From NCBI GenBank assembly GCA_006176705.1, contig QRFJ01003083.1, forward strand, positions 1 through 64,000: 64,000 nt of DNA. The letters run 5' to 3'. How positions within the stretch are numbered: the first letter of the stretch is position 1; each line of letters begins with the position of its first letter. The stretch comes from Cocos nucifera (Eukaryota; Streptophyta; Magnoliopsida; Arecales; Arecaceae). The notes beneath the pieces are model-generated. The model was not told where the DNA came from. It saw only the letters and a list, made by a program, of their open reading frames with translations, and did not search any database. This document shows positions 31,056 to 40,339 of the stretch, piece after piece. The position numbers and the translations under genes were made by a program.

Positions 31056-33323
31056 TGTTAGATATATGTGCCCTAGAAGCCAAATTGGCTGACACTTGTA
31101 ATACACTTCTAGGGGCAAAATTGTAATTTTGACTATAATTAATGAAAATGGGTTATTTTCTATCACACATGTGTATTTAGTGTCTGTGATACATCCTTTG
31201 AGTTAATGGTAATGATAATTCATATTTTCAAGAGTTGAAAATTTAAGACATGAATAATCATTATTAACTCATAAACAGCTCCCGACCATAGGATCATCAC
31301 GAGGATGGTGATTGATCCGGAAGGTTTGGTGTACGATCGCTTCTCTTTAGTAGATGAGTCTTGAGTCTACGGTGTGGAGACACCGGAGCGAGAGTACAGG
31401 TACTCGTTAGAGAAGAGGGCACTGAGCGTGACCACCTCGAGTAGTCATTAGGAAGTCTACCTTCTCGTCAATGACTGACTCGATGCTGCAGTAGTGTGTC
31501 TGGTTCTTTGACCTGAGATGCATCGGCAGTTCACCTTGAGGGTGTTATAGTTTGACTACACCATTACTCGTCTCCTAGCCATATGGAACCCTGAGTGTAT
31601 GTTGGCTGTGACATGTTCATTTAGGAACTGGATTGCATCAAGATGGATCTATCTACCTCGGTGGTAGAGGAGTAGCCCTATGATGATCATGAGAATCAAG
31701 TCCTGAAGCCATGGCCATGGCAGAATGAAATAATAGAAAGATTTCTATTTATATTTTCACATTGGACTCGAATCGAATGATTACATCATATGACAGAGAC
31801 TAGGGTTTGACGAGTTCACCTTAACCCTAATCTGATCGGGGCTCAAGATAGAAGAACTGAATCACACAGGTAGCTGCACCAAGAGGTTCACATTCAGCTC
31901 TGATGGGTTGCCACCATATACTCTAGGTGTCACTGGTGGATTTTGGGAGCAATTAGAATGATTTAGATGATCGATCATTCTAGCTGTTCGAATCAGAAGA
32001 GTTCTGATCCATCGAAAGGAGTTTCGATGATGTCTATGATAGAGATCATGACATATCCCATTACCATACAGAACTGAACCTAACTGGGTCACACAAACAA
32101 GGGTTTGAATCTGATGATCATCAATTGAACTGATCTAGTTCAATTGATCTGAATGAGATTCAATTAGGTTCAAGGAAATCGTGCTAGCACTCGATTGAAC
32201 CTAACGTTCTTCTTTTACTATCATAAATAAGTTGTCCTGACTGAGCCAAAGGAGTTTGTGCTCAATCAGAGGCCTTCATATGGTCTGAATGGAGGTTGTC
32301 CAAGTCAGAATAGGTTGTCTTATTTGTAAGACATTACCTGCCATTTTTGGTCACCTGCCATTTCTTGTTTTTTGACTTTGGTCAAAAGTCTACCTTTGAC
32401 TGGTCAAATGTTGACCATTCACCCTTTGACTTTTGACCACATGTCATGCACCTATTGGAGAGCTGGTGGGGCCTGTCCCCCTGCCAGAACCTGGCAAGGA
32501 GAAGGGCGCACGCCAAGGGTGGCGTGAGCCAAGTAGGAGGCGCCTAGGAGTCCTTGTTGGACAAGGACTCCACCTCCCTTTTGGATTCCAATCAGAGTTC
32601 TACTAAGAATCCAGTTTGACTGGTCTTAGGCGCCCTCTAAGGAGGAATCCAGGGGTCTCTATTCCAACCAATCAGATTTAGATCTGATTTCACAAAGGGT
32701 TGTGATTGGTTGAGAGGAAGAGGAGTTGGATCACAAGAGGTCTATAAATAAGACCCTGCGCCCAACCCTAATCCTAAGTGAGATAGAGATTTCCCACACC
32801 CCAAGGCTGCCTCTCCCCTCTTCCCTCCACGCCTAAACTTCTTCTCCTCTTGCTCTCCACGTCCAAAAGGTGTTTTGGACTTAGTTTGGTGCGATTCAGA
32901 TCAAGGAAAGGCGATCAAAAGCAAGAAGGCTGCACTGCTGCAAAAGGACGACTGCAGATCTTCAAAAGAGTTTTGAAGATCCTCCAGATCAGATCTAGAT
33001 CTGATTTTTGGAGGTGTGATAGAGAAGAAGAGGATCTCCAGATCCAACCTGAGTGGATACCGGTAGAGGCCAGGCGCTTGCATGGCTAAGATCCAGAACC
33101 TTCCGCTGCAATCAGGATCATCTACAGGGTAATAAGATTACCCAAATCAGGTAAATTGAATTTGATTTAATTTATCTTGTTTTATTTTATTTATTAAAAT
33201 AATATGAATCAGATCTAAAATATATCAAGATCTGATTGAGATCAAGAAAAAATTTTTGAAATATATCTCTTGATCTAATCAGATCTAGACGAACCTGGAC
33301 CGAGAAATCAGGATTTCCCTTCA
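31056..33323 (+). repeat. C2 3' LTR
   Basis: 2268 bp, nearly identical to the 5' LTR. Differences are mostly single-base deletions in this copy, often inside short homopolymers (for example near 31081, 31412, 31568, 31596, 31622, 31646, 31709 and 31922). W-box cluster 32381-32439 and TATA box 32741-32750 are intact. GGATC follows at 33324. Confidence 0.93.
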
Positions 33324-33328
33324 GGATC
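33324..33328. repeat. C2 target-site duplication, right (GGATC)
   Basis: Partner of 22409-22413. Confidence 0.9.
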
Positions 33329-33599
33329 TGTTGACCCAAATTGTCCTTTTCAGCATTGGCTCCTAAAGCTCCGATTGGGGGTTTTTCAATCGAGCCACCA
33401 CCAGAGGCTACTGTATGGCCTACATCATCTCGGTGAGGTGTCGAACTTGTTGCATCAGTAGGTTGAACTGCTCTAGATCCACCATGGCCATCGATGGAGG
33501 AGATTGGGGAGCGGATGATGGAGCCAAAATGAGCGGATCCAGCTCAGATCTGGCGATAAAAGTAGTAGACCATTGGGTGGTCAACTTTTTTGGAGGCAT
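33329..33599 (-). pseudogene. T1 gag, N-terminal part
   Basis: Minus-strand start of T1 gag, continuing at 22408 beyond C2. The likely start codon at 33599-33597 gives MPPKKLTTQWSTTFIA, conserved as MPPKKPIIWWSTTSA in T3 at 57762. MVDLEQFNLLMQQVRHLTEM follows, as in T4 and T3. The stretch breaks near 33420 and again towards the C2 junction. Confidence 0.75.
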
Positions 33600-33728
33600 T
33601 CTCTGAAGAAAGAAGAGATTAAATAGAAGTGGATTCAAGAAATTAATAGAGAAAGAAAGGCAAGTAAGATCGATTGGGTACTTCTTTTAGAACAAGGGCT
33701 CGGAGGGTCCTTCCTCTAATGCCAATCC
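33600..33728 (-). promoter_or_regulatory. T1 primer region and short leader
   Basis: Between LTR and gag on the minus strand. It starts GGATTGGCATTAGAGGAAGG, aligned with the primer-binding segments of T4 and T3. No ORF. Confidence 0.5.
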
Positions 33729-35251
33729 TATTGGTGCAGAAATCCATAAGGATGCAAGAGGTGGCTGGAGTGGAAAAGGTGAGGCCGTTGATGGGACCTA
33801 CAAAATAAAATCCAAACCGGAGGTGGGTAAATAAAGAAGTAGAGTAACAGGGAGAAGAAGAGAGCTTTCTTTTGAAATGTATTTGGAAGATCCCTTTTAT
33901 AGCTGGGGTATGTAACAAACTGATAGCGACAGCCATAACCACTTAGTAGTGGATAGCTCAGGCCACGTGGAGTTTGTTATGAAGGATGGTGTTCATTGTT
34001 GTGACTTGCCAGTCGAGAGTGGCATCCGTTGTCACGACTTAACGATCGAGAGTCGTATCCATTATCATGACATGCCAGTTTGTTGGGGATTAATGTTTGA
34101 AGTTCAAATGGAGTAGGTGCTGGTGGTGAAGAGCTTTAAGTCACAACAGTCCTAGAGGAGTTCGAGCTCCTTTAAGGTCGCATGCCTATGGGTTGGTCTA
34201 TATTAAGTTGGTAGCTAGCTTTATGTGGATGACGAGGTCCTTCTGGACGATTGGGAGGAGATTGATCGAAAGAAGGTCAATAATAGGAGATCGATTGGGA
34301 GGAGGTCGACCATAGGAAGTTCGACTAGAGGAGGTCATCTAAAGAAGGTTTGACTGGAGGAGGTTGTCCGGAGGAGGTTCAACTAGAGGAGGTCATCCGG
34401 AGGAGGTTCGACTGGAGGAGGTCATCCAGAGAAGGTTCGACTAGAGGAGATTGTCCGGAGGAGATTCGATTGGAGGAGGTCGTCTGGAGGAGGTTCGATT
34501 GGGGGAGGTCGATGTTCAACTAGAGGAGGTTGTCCGAAGGAGGTTCAATTGGAGGAGGTCATCCAGAGGAGGTTTGATCATCAGAGGAGGTCGTCCGGAG
34601 GATGTTCGACTGGAGGAGGTTCAACTAGGGGAGATCGATGTTCAACTGGACGAGGTCATCTAGAGGAGGTTCATCATTCGGAGGAGGTTCAACTGGGGGA
34701 GCGGAGTTAAGGAGTTTCCAGAGGAGGGTTATTAAGAGGGCTGGGACGAGTTCAATGAGGTCGAAGATGTTCGACTGGAGGAGGTCGTCATCCAGAGGAG
34801 GTTCAACAGGGGGAGGTCGACGTTCAACTGGAGGAGGTCGTTCGAAGGACGTTCGACTATAGGATGTTGTCTGGAGGAGGTTCGACTGGAGGAGGTCGTC
34901 CAAAGGAGGTTCAACTGGGGAAGGTCAATGTTCAATTGGAGGAAGTCACTTGGAGGAGGTCATCCTATGGAGGTTTGACTGGAGGTGATCGACGTTCAAC
35001 GAAAGGAGGTCATCTGAAGGAGGTTTGATTGGACCCCAATCCTGTTATTCACTTTTGGTCAAAGGACAAGGTCAGAATAACAAAAATTTTTCTTCACTAT
35101 TCAAGATCATATTGCCGAACCCCCATGCACTTTCAGGCGGTTCTGCAGTGTGAACTCGTCACTGAGAGGATCGACAAATCCCAATGGAGAGGAGGTCAGT
35201 GTCCAAGAACTTTGGGCAAGAACTTCAGTGGGGACCATTTTGTCCCCAACA
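33729..35251 (-). repeat. T1 5' LTR
   Basis: 1523 bp. Minus-strand ends are TGTTGGGGACAAAATGG and CTGCACCAATA. The minus-strand TATA box is near 33892-33903 (CTATAAAAGGG). The array of about 28-bp GGAGGAGGTTCGACTG units covers about 34250-35030, longer than in the 3' LTR. The ORFs inside are array read-throughs. Confidence 0.8.
34250..35030. repeat. GGAGGAGGTCGTCC tandem array in T1 5' LTR
   Basis: Around 25 imperfect units of about 28-30 bp. Expansion relative to 7320-7655 accounts for the 333-bp difference between the two LTRs. Confidence 0.75.
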
Positions 35252-35600
35252 AGTTAGTAAGAAATCATTTTTCTTTTTTTTTTATCTCAACCTAGTGGGT
35301 CGAGTTCAAAAGATGTCAAGTCCTCTAAGGATGAAAAGGTTGACTCTTGATTGTTGAGAGTGAATATATTGTTAAACTGGTCTTCATTTCTTCGTGAGTT
35401 TGTATTCAGTTGGCTAGAAGAATTTTCTTCAAAAGTTGGAGGGCTTGACTGATGATTTCTTTTGAGAATATTTTCTTGATCTAGTGTTCTTTGAAATCAA
35501 AAAGCTTTGGAAGTTCTTCACCGTTTCTTATAGTTATATCAACATAGTCTTCTTCCTCTAATATGTTGACTTCATAAATTTGAAAGGGATGAATGATCTC
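35252..35600 (-). pseudogene. E0 ORF tail, broken
   Basis: It continues the frame of the next ORF after a stop at 35601, with a readable stretch YEVNILEEEDYVDITIRN (about 35585-35532) and then more stops up to the T1 junction. Family unknown. Confidence 0.4.
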
Positions 35601-35981
35601 TCATACTTTTCTGATTTTCAGTCCGCTAAAAATTTTTACTCTTAGTATACTTTGATGCTTTCTTGCAATTGTATTGAGAACTCTGCTGGCTACTGCTGGA
35701 AACATATGTAAACTGGCAAAGGGGTCTACTAATATTATTTTTGTTAATCCTTTATATAAATCTCTGACCTCTTCTTTCGTGGCAAAGATGTTGAATAATG
35801 GGAAATATAATTTTGGATAGCTCCAACCATTTATTAAGAATATTTGTAAATATTCTAGTAGCCTTTTGACTTCATCCGATAGGGTTGCTCTTTGAAGGAT
35901 GTCTTCAAGTAACTCAGAGTTTAGCGCTTCCTGGGCCTTTTTCCAATAGTCAAGCCTTTTTAGCTTGACAATAGTTGGCAT
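35601..35981 (-). CDS. E0 downstream ORF, 126 codons, unknown
   Basis: Starts MPTIVKLKRLDYWKKA. Rich in Leu, Lys and Ile with no transmembrane segment and no motif I recognise. It lies 18 bp downstream of the preceding ORF on the minus strand, so both may be parts of one viral reading frame or two adjacent small genes. Position between the protease-like region and the promoter end of E0 would suit an accessory or C-terminal viral product. AT-rich codon use matches the other E0 ORFs and differs from the GC-richer gypsy sequences around it. It is certainly old and probably not expressed. Confidence 0.45.
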   Translation of the reverse strand: MPTIVKLKRLDYWKKAQEALNSELLEDILQRATLSDEVKRLLEYLQIFLINGWSYPKLYFPLFNIFATKEEVRDLYKGLTKIILVDPFASLHMFPAVASRVLNTIARKHQSILRVKIFSGLKIRKV

Positions 35982-35999
35982 CTCTACAAGATTGTAGAT

Positions 36000-36281
36000 C
36001 TAGTAGAGAGTGACTAGTTCTGGAGTAATTTGATTTGATTGTCCTCCAACTAGTGATATTTGTTCTTTTATTTTTGTTAAAGATAATTTTCTTTTAGATA
36101 AATGATCTGCTAGAGTAGTCAAAGCCTTTCTAAAATCCCTTTTTTGATCCAAGAGATGAGTTTTCCATACCTGATTAATTAAGTCGAAAGTCTCTTGAGG
36201 AAGTCCTGAATTGTAGAATGAGGGAATTGGGTTTTCTTCATTTGGCTCTAGAGGAAGCTTTTCTTTATCAAAAATGGTCAT
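36000..36281 (-). CDS. E0 ORF, 93 codons, unknown
   Basis: Starts MTIFDKEKLPLEPNEENPIP with an acidic, proline-containing N-terminus, then a Lys/Leu-rich helix-prone segment (KALTTLADHLSKRKLSLTK). No family was recognised. It directly precedes the 126-codon ORF. The N-terminus looks like a genuine protein start because the ATG follows a stop-rich stretch. Confidence 0.45.
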   Translation of the reverse strand: MTIFDKEKLPLEPNEENPIPSFYNSGLPQETFDLINQVWKTHLLDQKRDFRKALTTLADHLSKRKLSLTKIKEQISLVGGQSNQITPELVTLY

Positions 36282-36775
36282 TTTAATTAGAATGGCATTC
36301 TTATAAATCTTTTTCCTTTAAAGATTATAAGGATAGAGAAGTGAATTTATATTAATCTTTCTAAGGTCAGAGGAAATGTTTTGCCATTGATTAGTAGTTT
36401 GATTTTTCATCCTTTTTCCATCTTGTCATAAAATATTTTCTAAGGCTAGGTTACAAGCATTGAATATAATTTTGAAAACATCTTGATAGGCTATTTTGAA
36501 ATAGAAAAGATGATATACAACAAGATGATATACCTTTATATTGATCTTCTCTCTTACCTTGGTATGCAAGACTCTCTAGGCCAAGGAGTTCATGAGATGA
36601 CTATTCTATTTTTTATAGGAGATTTCATAAAAGTTAAAGATATTCAAGTAGTACTGAACCAGGGTTTTTTGAAATTTAAAGGCTTTAACCATAGTCATCC
36701 TTTTATTATGGAAAAGGGTATACATCCAGAGAATAGTTCTTTTCATGAAATTTTTCTTTGGTAAGAACTTAATTT
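36282..36775 (-). other. E0 stretch without readable minus-strand gene
   Basis: The minus strand has a stop every few codons. I looked for RT/RNase H motifs expected after the protease and found none. A 93-codon plus-strand ORF (36483-36764) has no recognisable motif and runs against E0's direction. AATTT at 36771-36775 is a candidate target duplication for T3. Confidence 0.4.
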
Positions 36776-37670
36776 CTTCTAAGATGCATGGTGGATAAAA
36801 AAAGGGTGTTCATAATAGAATAGAGATGGATCTAAAGAAGATGAGATCACCATCGAAAACCTGCAAAACAGAAGTCCTGATTGGAGTCGAGGGTGGTGGC
36901 TTTAGTGGGACCCTCTGACGATCAAGTCTGCTCTTCCAGCCAACAGAAATAAAGTACTGAGAAAATTTAGAGGCAGTAATGGGGAGAGGAATGGGAGCTT
37001 GTCCGGCTACTGGAAGGAGTTCATCTGGATGGGAATCTAACTAGGGGCTATCATCCGAGAGGAGGGTGACTGACGGAGATCATTTGGATGGAGTCTGACT
37101 AGAGGAGTCTGGAAGGAGTCAGACTTGGAGGAGATAGCAGCTCAAAAGAGGTTCGAATGTCTCCAAGATGGTCTTTGCATTGACTGTTATTCGCGGAACT
37201 AAGGATTGATGCCAAGGTCCTTTTGCTTGCACATCCAAGATTCTTGGTGTGAGAATCCAAAGACCCGCCACTCACCGCATATTGTAGAAGTTCATTCGAG
37301 GTGTAGCTCTATAGATCAAGATCGAACAACCTGGGAAAGTTCTAGGTGGGGAGGAGTTCAAGCAACTTCAAGGTCGGCTAGGCCATAATGCAATAGGATT
37401 GAATACCTAATTGCTTAGAAGGCTATTATCACTATTCATGCTCATTTGGGTGAAACCCACAACACCTTGTAGGTTCTAGAGTCCTCTAAAAAAGCTGGCA
37501 ATCAGAGCTGAGGAAGTCGGCTTGCAAGTTCAAGTTGGAGATATACGGTCTTGGCGCTAAGTAGGGATTCTTTACTGGTTGAAGTTGGTCATGATTGTTG
37601 TCATCGGATGAGGTCACCTCAAGACCTGGCATTCTATCAGACTTCGACAGGTGCGGGTTTATTCCTAGCA
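36776..37670 (-). repeat. T3 3' LTR
   Basis: Aligned with 57888-58769 from about 36846 rightwards, ending TTATTCCTAGCA at 37670. The first roughly 70 bp do not align cleanly, so the outer end is approximate. Shared blocks include TTGCTTGCACATCCAAG and GACCTGGCATTCTATC. Confidence 0.7.
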
Positions 37671-37690
37671 TAAGCCCTCCTACTCCCAAG
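37671..37690 (-). promoter_or_regulatory. T3 polypurine tract
   Basis: The minus strand reads CTTGGGAGTAGGAGGGCTTA just before the 3' LTR. Confidence 0.6.
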
Positions 37691-37976
37691 TTTGAAATTC
37701 GAAGGGAGTAAAGAAATGAGAATGCTGAAGTCCTTTTTTGCTCTTCGTGCCTGTTGGAAGGAAAGTTTTGGCATTTACCATGTTGCCGCCAAAACTTTTC
37801 AAATACAATGTGACCCAAAAAGATAATTCTTGAAATTCTTGGTGAAGTATTGCCCAAGGTATGGTGCAATTATGGTTCTATCCATTGCCAACCCTCTGTC
37901 ACGAGGAATGGGACATGTGTCGACCTGAGGTTGGTCAGCGAAGATTTGCAATCATGACTGCCTCAGACTCTTGCAA

Positions 37977-37985
37977 CTATTTAAG
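37977..37985 (+). promoter_or_regulatory. TATA-like box of T3 antisense gene
   Basis: CTATTTAAG followed by a C/T-rich leader, conserved in position with T1 (about 8180). Confidence 0.4.
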
Positions 37986-38289
37986 CTCATCTTCTTCCTT
38001 CAGGATTTCAATTTGCCCATATTTTCTCTCTTTTCCTTCTGGTCTTCATCTCCTTCCTACTCTGGAGTGCCAGTATTCTCCATCATCTCTCTCAATTCTC
38101 AGGGGTTCGCCCATTCGATTTTCATCGAGCTCGCCATCTCTTCCTTCTTCCCCATCGATTTAGGTTAGTCCCTGAACCATCCTGCTAATTATTCCTATAT
38201 TTTTTGGCATCTTCGTTCGTTCAATTTCTTTGAAAAAGTTTTGAGTCTTATTTTTCTTGATTTTTTATGGGTTTTTTCAACTTAGTTTG

Positions 38290-40334
38290 ATCCATATGTC
38301 TATCGAAGGATCCTAGTCAACTTGTTCTGAGAGTTCGGCTCATCTAGCACTGATGGATCCATCCCATAAGGGCCCTGAACTTGTAGAAATGTCCTGACCT
38401 CCATTCATTTTTGATACCATCTCCTATAGACTTCAACATCATGATCTTTCTCTGATCAGGATCTAATTTGAAATCCCTTCTGAATAAGATCTTGAACTTC
38501 CTGGCCCTAGTAACCGAGCCTGCTCTCCTCCTCCAGGCCAAACTTGCTTGTATATTGAAACCTTCTGTATAGAACTTTGGCTACCCATACCTCCTTTTGT
38601 AGTTGACCTATTTAAGTTCTTGAATATTTTCTTTATCGTTATGGCACCGAACTCACTTAGGTTTGTCATAGGATTTCTTTCTTTGTATATTATGGCCGAT
38701 GCTCGACCTATCATTTCTCTATTCCATAATTTTGTCACCTTCAAGCATCACCCCATCGCCAAAGATTGGTGGTAGGTCTCTTCTTAGTTCGGTAAGAATG
38801 GGTTGCTTAAGGGTGCCCCTTCTTCCATTCACAACTAGAAGGAGAAATTTTTTTTTATTTAGTGTCCTTCCTTAGAACTAGGACTTTCTTCTTGCAGGGA
38901 AATAGGGGATTCAACCCACTAAGCTCCCAGGCTTGAGAAAGAAGATCAGGACTAGGCCGACAGACTAGAGAACTACCCAGCTCCCCTGATCTCCAAACTC
39001 CTAGATGATTAGATATTATTTAACCTTAATCTTAGTCCTCTTGACCTGGTAGGTAGTCCTTTGTGAGTTGTTAATTGTACATTGCTTTCTTTCTTTTTCT
39101 GATTTTAACTTTTTCTACTATAGAAATGACTCTTGAAGAGCAAAACCGCCTGACGAAGGAGATCCAGTCCCATAAGAGGAAGGGCAGCATCGTCGGGGAG
39201 TCGTTGAAAAAGGTTTGCATTGAAGAGCCAACCTCGGCTGTGCCGATCCAGATAGTGCCTACCCTAGAGTCTGACGCGGCAGTGTCGAGTCCAAACATGC
39301 TTGGCGAAGTTGCTCCCTCTACACCTCTTAAGTAAGGGGAAGTCATAGGGAAGAGGAATAACAAGGAGAAGAATGCGTTTGCAACGAAGGTCGGGAGCAA
39401 GGTTGGGTGCTCTGGCGGTGAGAGCTCTAGCCAAGAGGAGGGTTCCTTGGATGACCAGGAGGTCGTCGATTCCTTGATGTGGGGTAGCATTCTCCCACCG
39501 TCGAGCCTACCACTGAAACTCCTGAACCTGCAACCGCTGTCTTTGAGCCTGCTCCTGTACCAACCTCGTTCGCTATTATATCGATCGAGGTTGAAAACTT
39601 TTGACAACTTATACTTTTTCTTTTTTTCTTTCAATGTATTCAAACATTTTGTTAATGCAATGAAAGTGAATTAAATTTCATACTCATATTATAGTATTTG
39701 TTATTCAGAACTTCTCTGACGAAAAAAGTCCTGACCCTCCTTTTTCGATCAAAGTAGCACCGCTACTCGAGGGCATCCCTTTATGATCCATTGCTAAAAA
39801 CTTGAAAAAGAAAGTTCATCAGTTGAAAAAGAAGTTAAAGAAGGTTGAAGGTGAACTTCAAAAATCAAGAAAAAATTGCTCAGAGTTAACGATTGAGGTT
39901 ACTCGCTTAAGCCAAGTGCTCAAAAAGGATTCGATAGATTATATTAGAAAGAAAAGAGATTTTGAAGTTAAGCTTCAAGAGACCAAAAAGCACGCCAGTA
40001 AGAAGACTTGGTCATTAACAGCCAAAGCTAGCTCCCTTGAAGTTAAGCTTAACATGGCAAAAAAAGAAATTTACTATTGGAAGGAAGCTTGCCATGGTCT
40101 TTTAAGAAGGCATGGTATGACTGGGATTGGTCGAAAGAATTTTTGAAACTCCAAATGCAACTTCAGGATACCAAAGCTTGGCACAATAGTTACAGAGTAT
40201 GCTGGACAGAGAAAATGTCTAAACTTGAGCGTGAGCTTAAGACGGTTAGAGATGAAGTGACCCATCTTCGGAGGCAGTTAGTCGATAGCCAATAGGCCGG
40301 TGTTAGCAGAGAGTCGGAGCAACTTGCTTCTTTA
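38290..40334 (+). pseudogene. T3 antisense gene, 5' part, interrupted by C3
   Basis: Same gene as T1 8520-11520. The frame at 38548-38775 carries FVVDLFKFLNIFF and APNSLRFVIGFLSLY, the Transposase_28-like (PF04195) core. A small exon-like ORF at 39125 follows the acceptor CTACTATAG. The coiled-coil part is at 39802-40291, beginning after the acceptor GTTATTCAG near 39710 and rich in Lys/Glu heptads (QLKKKLKKVEGELQKSRKN). C3 inserted at 40339 and the gene resumes at 50935. Frameshifts and stops are present. DNA-binding or chromatin roles have been suggested for such genes, but nothing here decides. Confidence 0.6.
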
Positions 40335-40339
40335 AAGAA
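40335..40339. repeat. C3 target-site duplication, left (AAGAA)
   Basis: AAGAA precedes TGTTGGAAAATG, and the same five bases follow the 3' LTR at 50930-50934. Confidence 0.88.

Larger units (their letters stand above)
22414..33323 (+). mobile_element. C2: complete-structure Ty1/copia element with dead coding region
   Basis: A 10.9-kb plus-strand copia element inserted in T1's gag: LTRs 22414-24689 and 31056-33323, 5-bp duplication GGATC, primer site 24692-24710, long untranslated leader (to 26542), gag, degraded protease region, integrase, RT, RNase H, polypurine tract. The order integrase before RT defines copia. The LTRs differ mainly by single-base indels, implying a young insertion, yet the coding region is full of stops and frameshifts. 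Confidence 0.92.
6686..35251 (-). mobile_element. T1: non-autonomous Tat-like Ty3/gypsy element, host of T4 and C2
   Basis: On the minus strand it reads: 5' LTR (35251-33729), primer region, gag (33599-33329 and 22408-21190, split by C2), a hairpin tandem array (21185-18624 and 11932-11690, split by T4), a plus-strand antisense gene (about 8520-11520), a polypurine tract (7893-7876) and a 3' LTR (7875-6686). Removing T4 and C2 with one duplication each leaves about 11 kb. Protease, RT, RNase H and integrase are absent, and gag ends directly in the array. The LTRs start TGTTGGGGACAAA (right) and TGCTGGGGATAAA (left) on the minus strand. Flanks are AGTTA (right) and GGTTG (left), an imperfect match, so the target duplication is doubtful. 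Confidence 0.75.

Noticed and set aside
30831..31166. 111-codon minus-strand ORF across the C2 RNase H/LTR boundary
   Set aside because: Antisense to recognisable RNase H and partly inside the LTR; no family match.
39071..39643. 190-codon minus-strand ORF
   Set aside because: Shadow of the T3 antisense gene; lacks gag-pol motifs and has no counterpart frame in T1.
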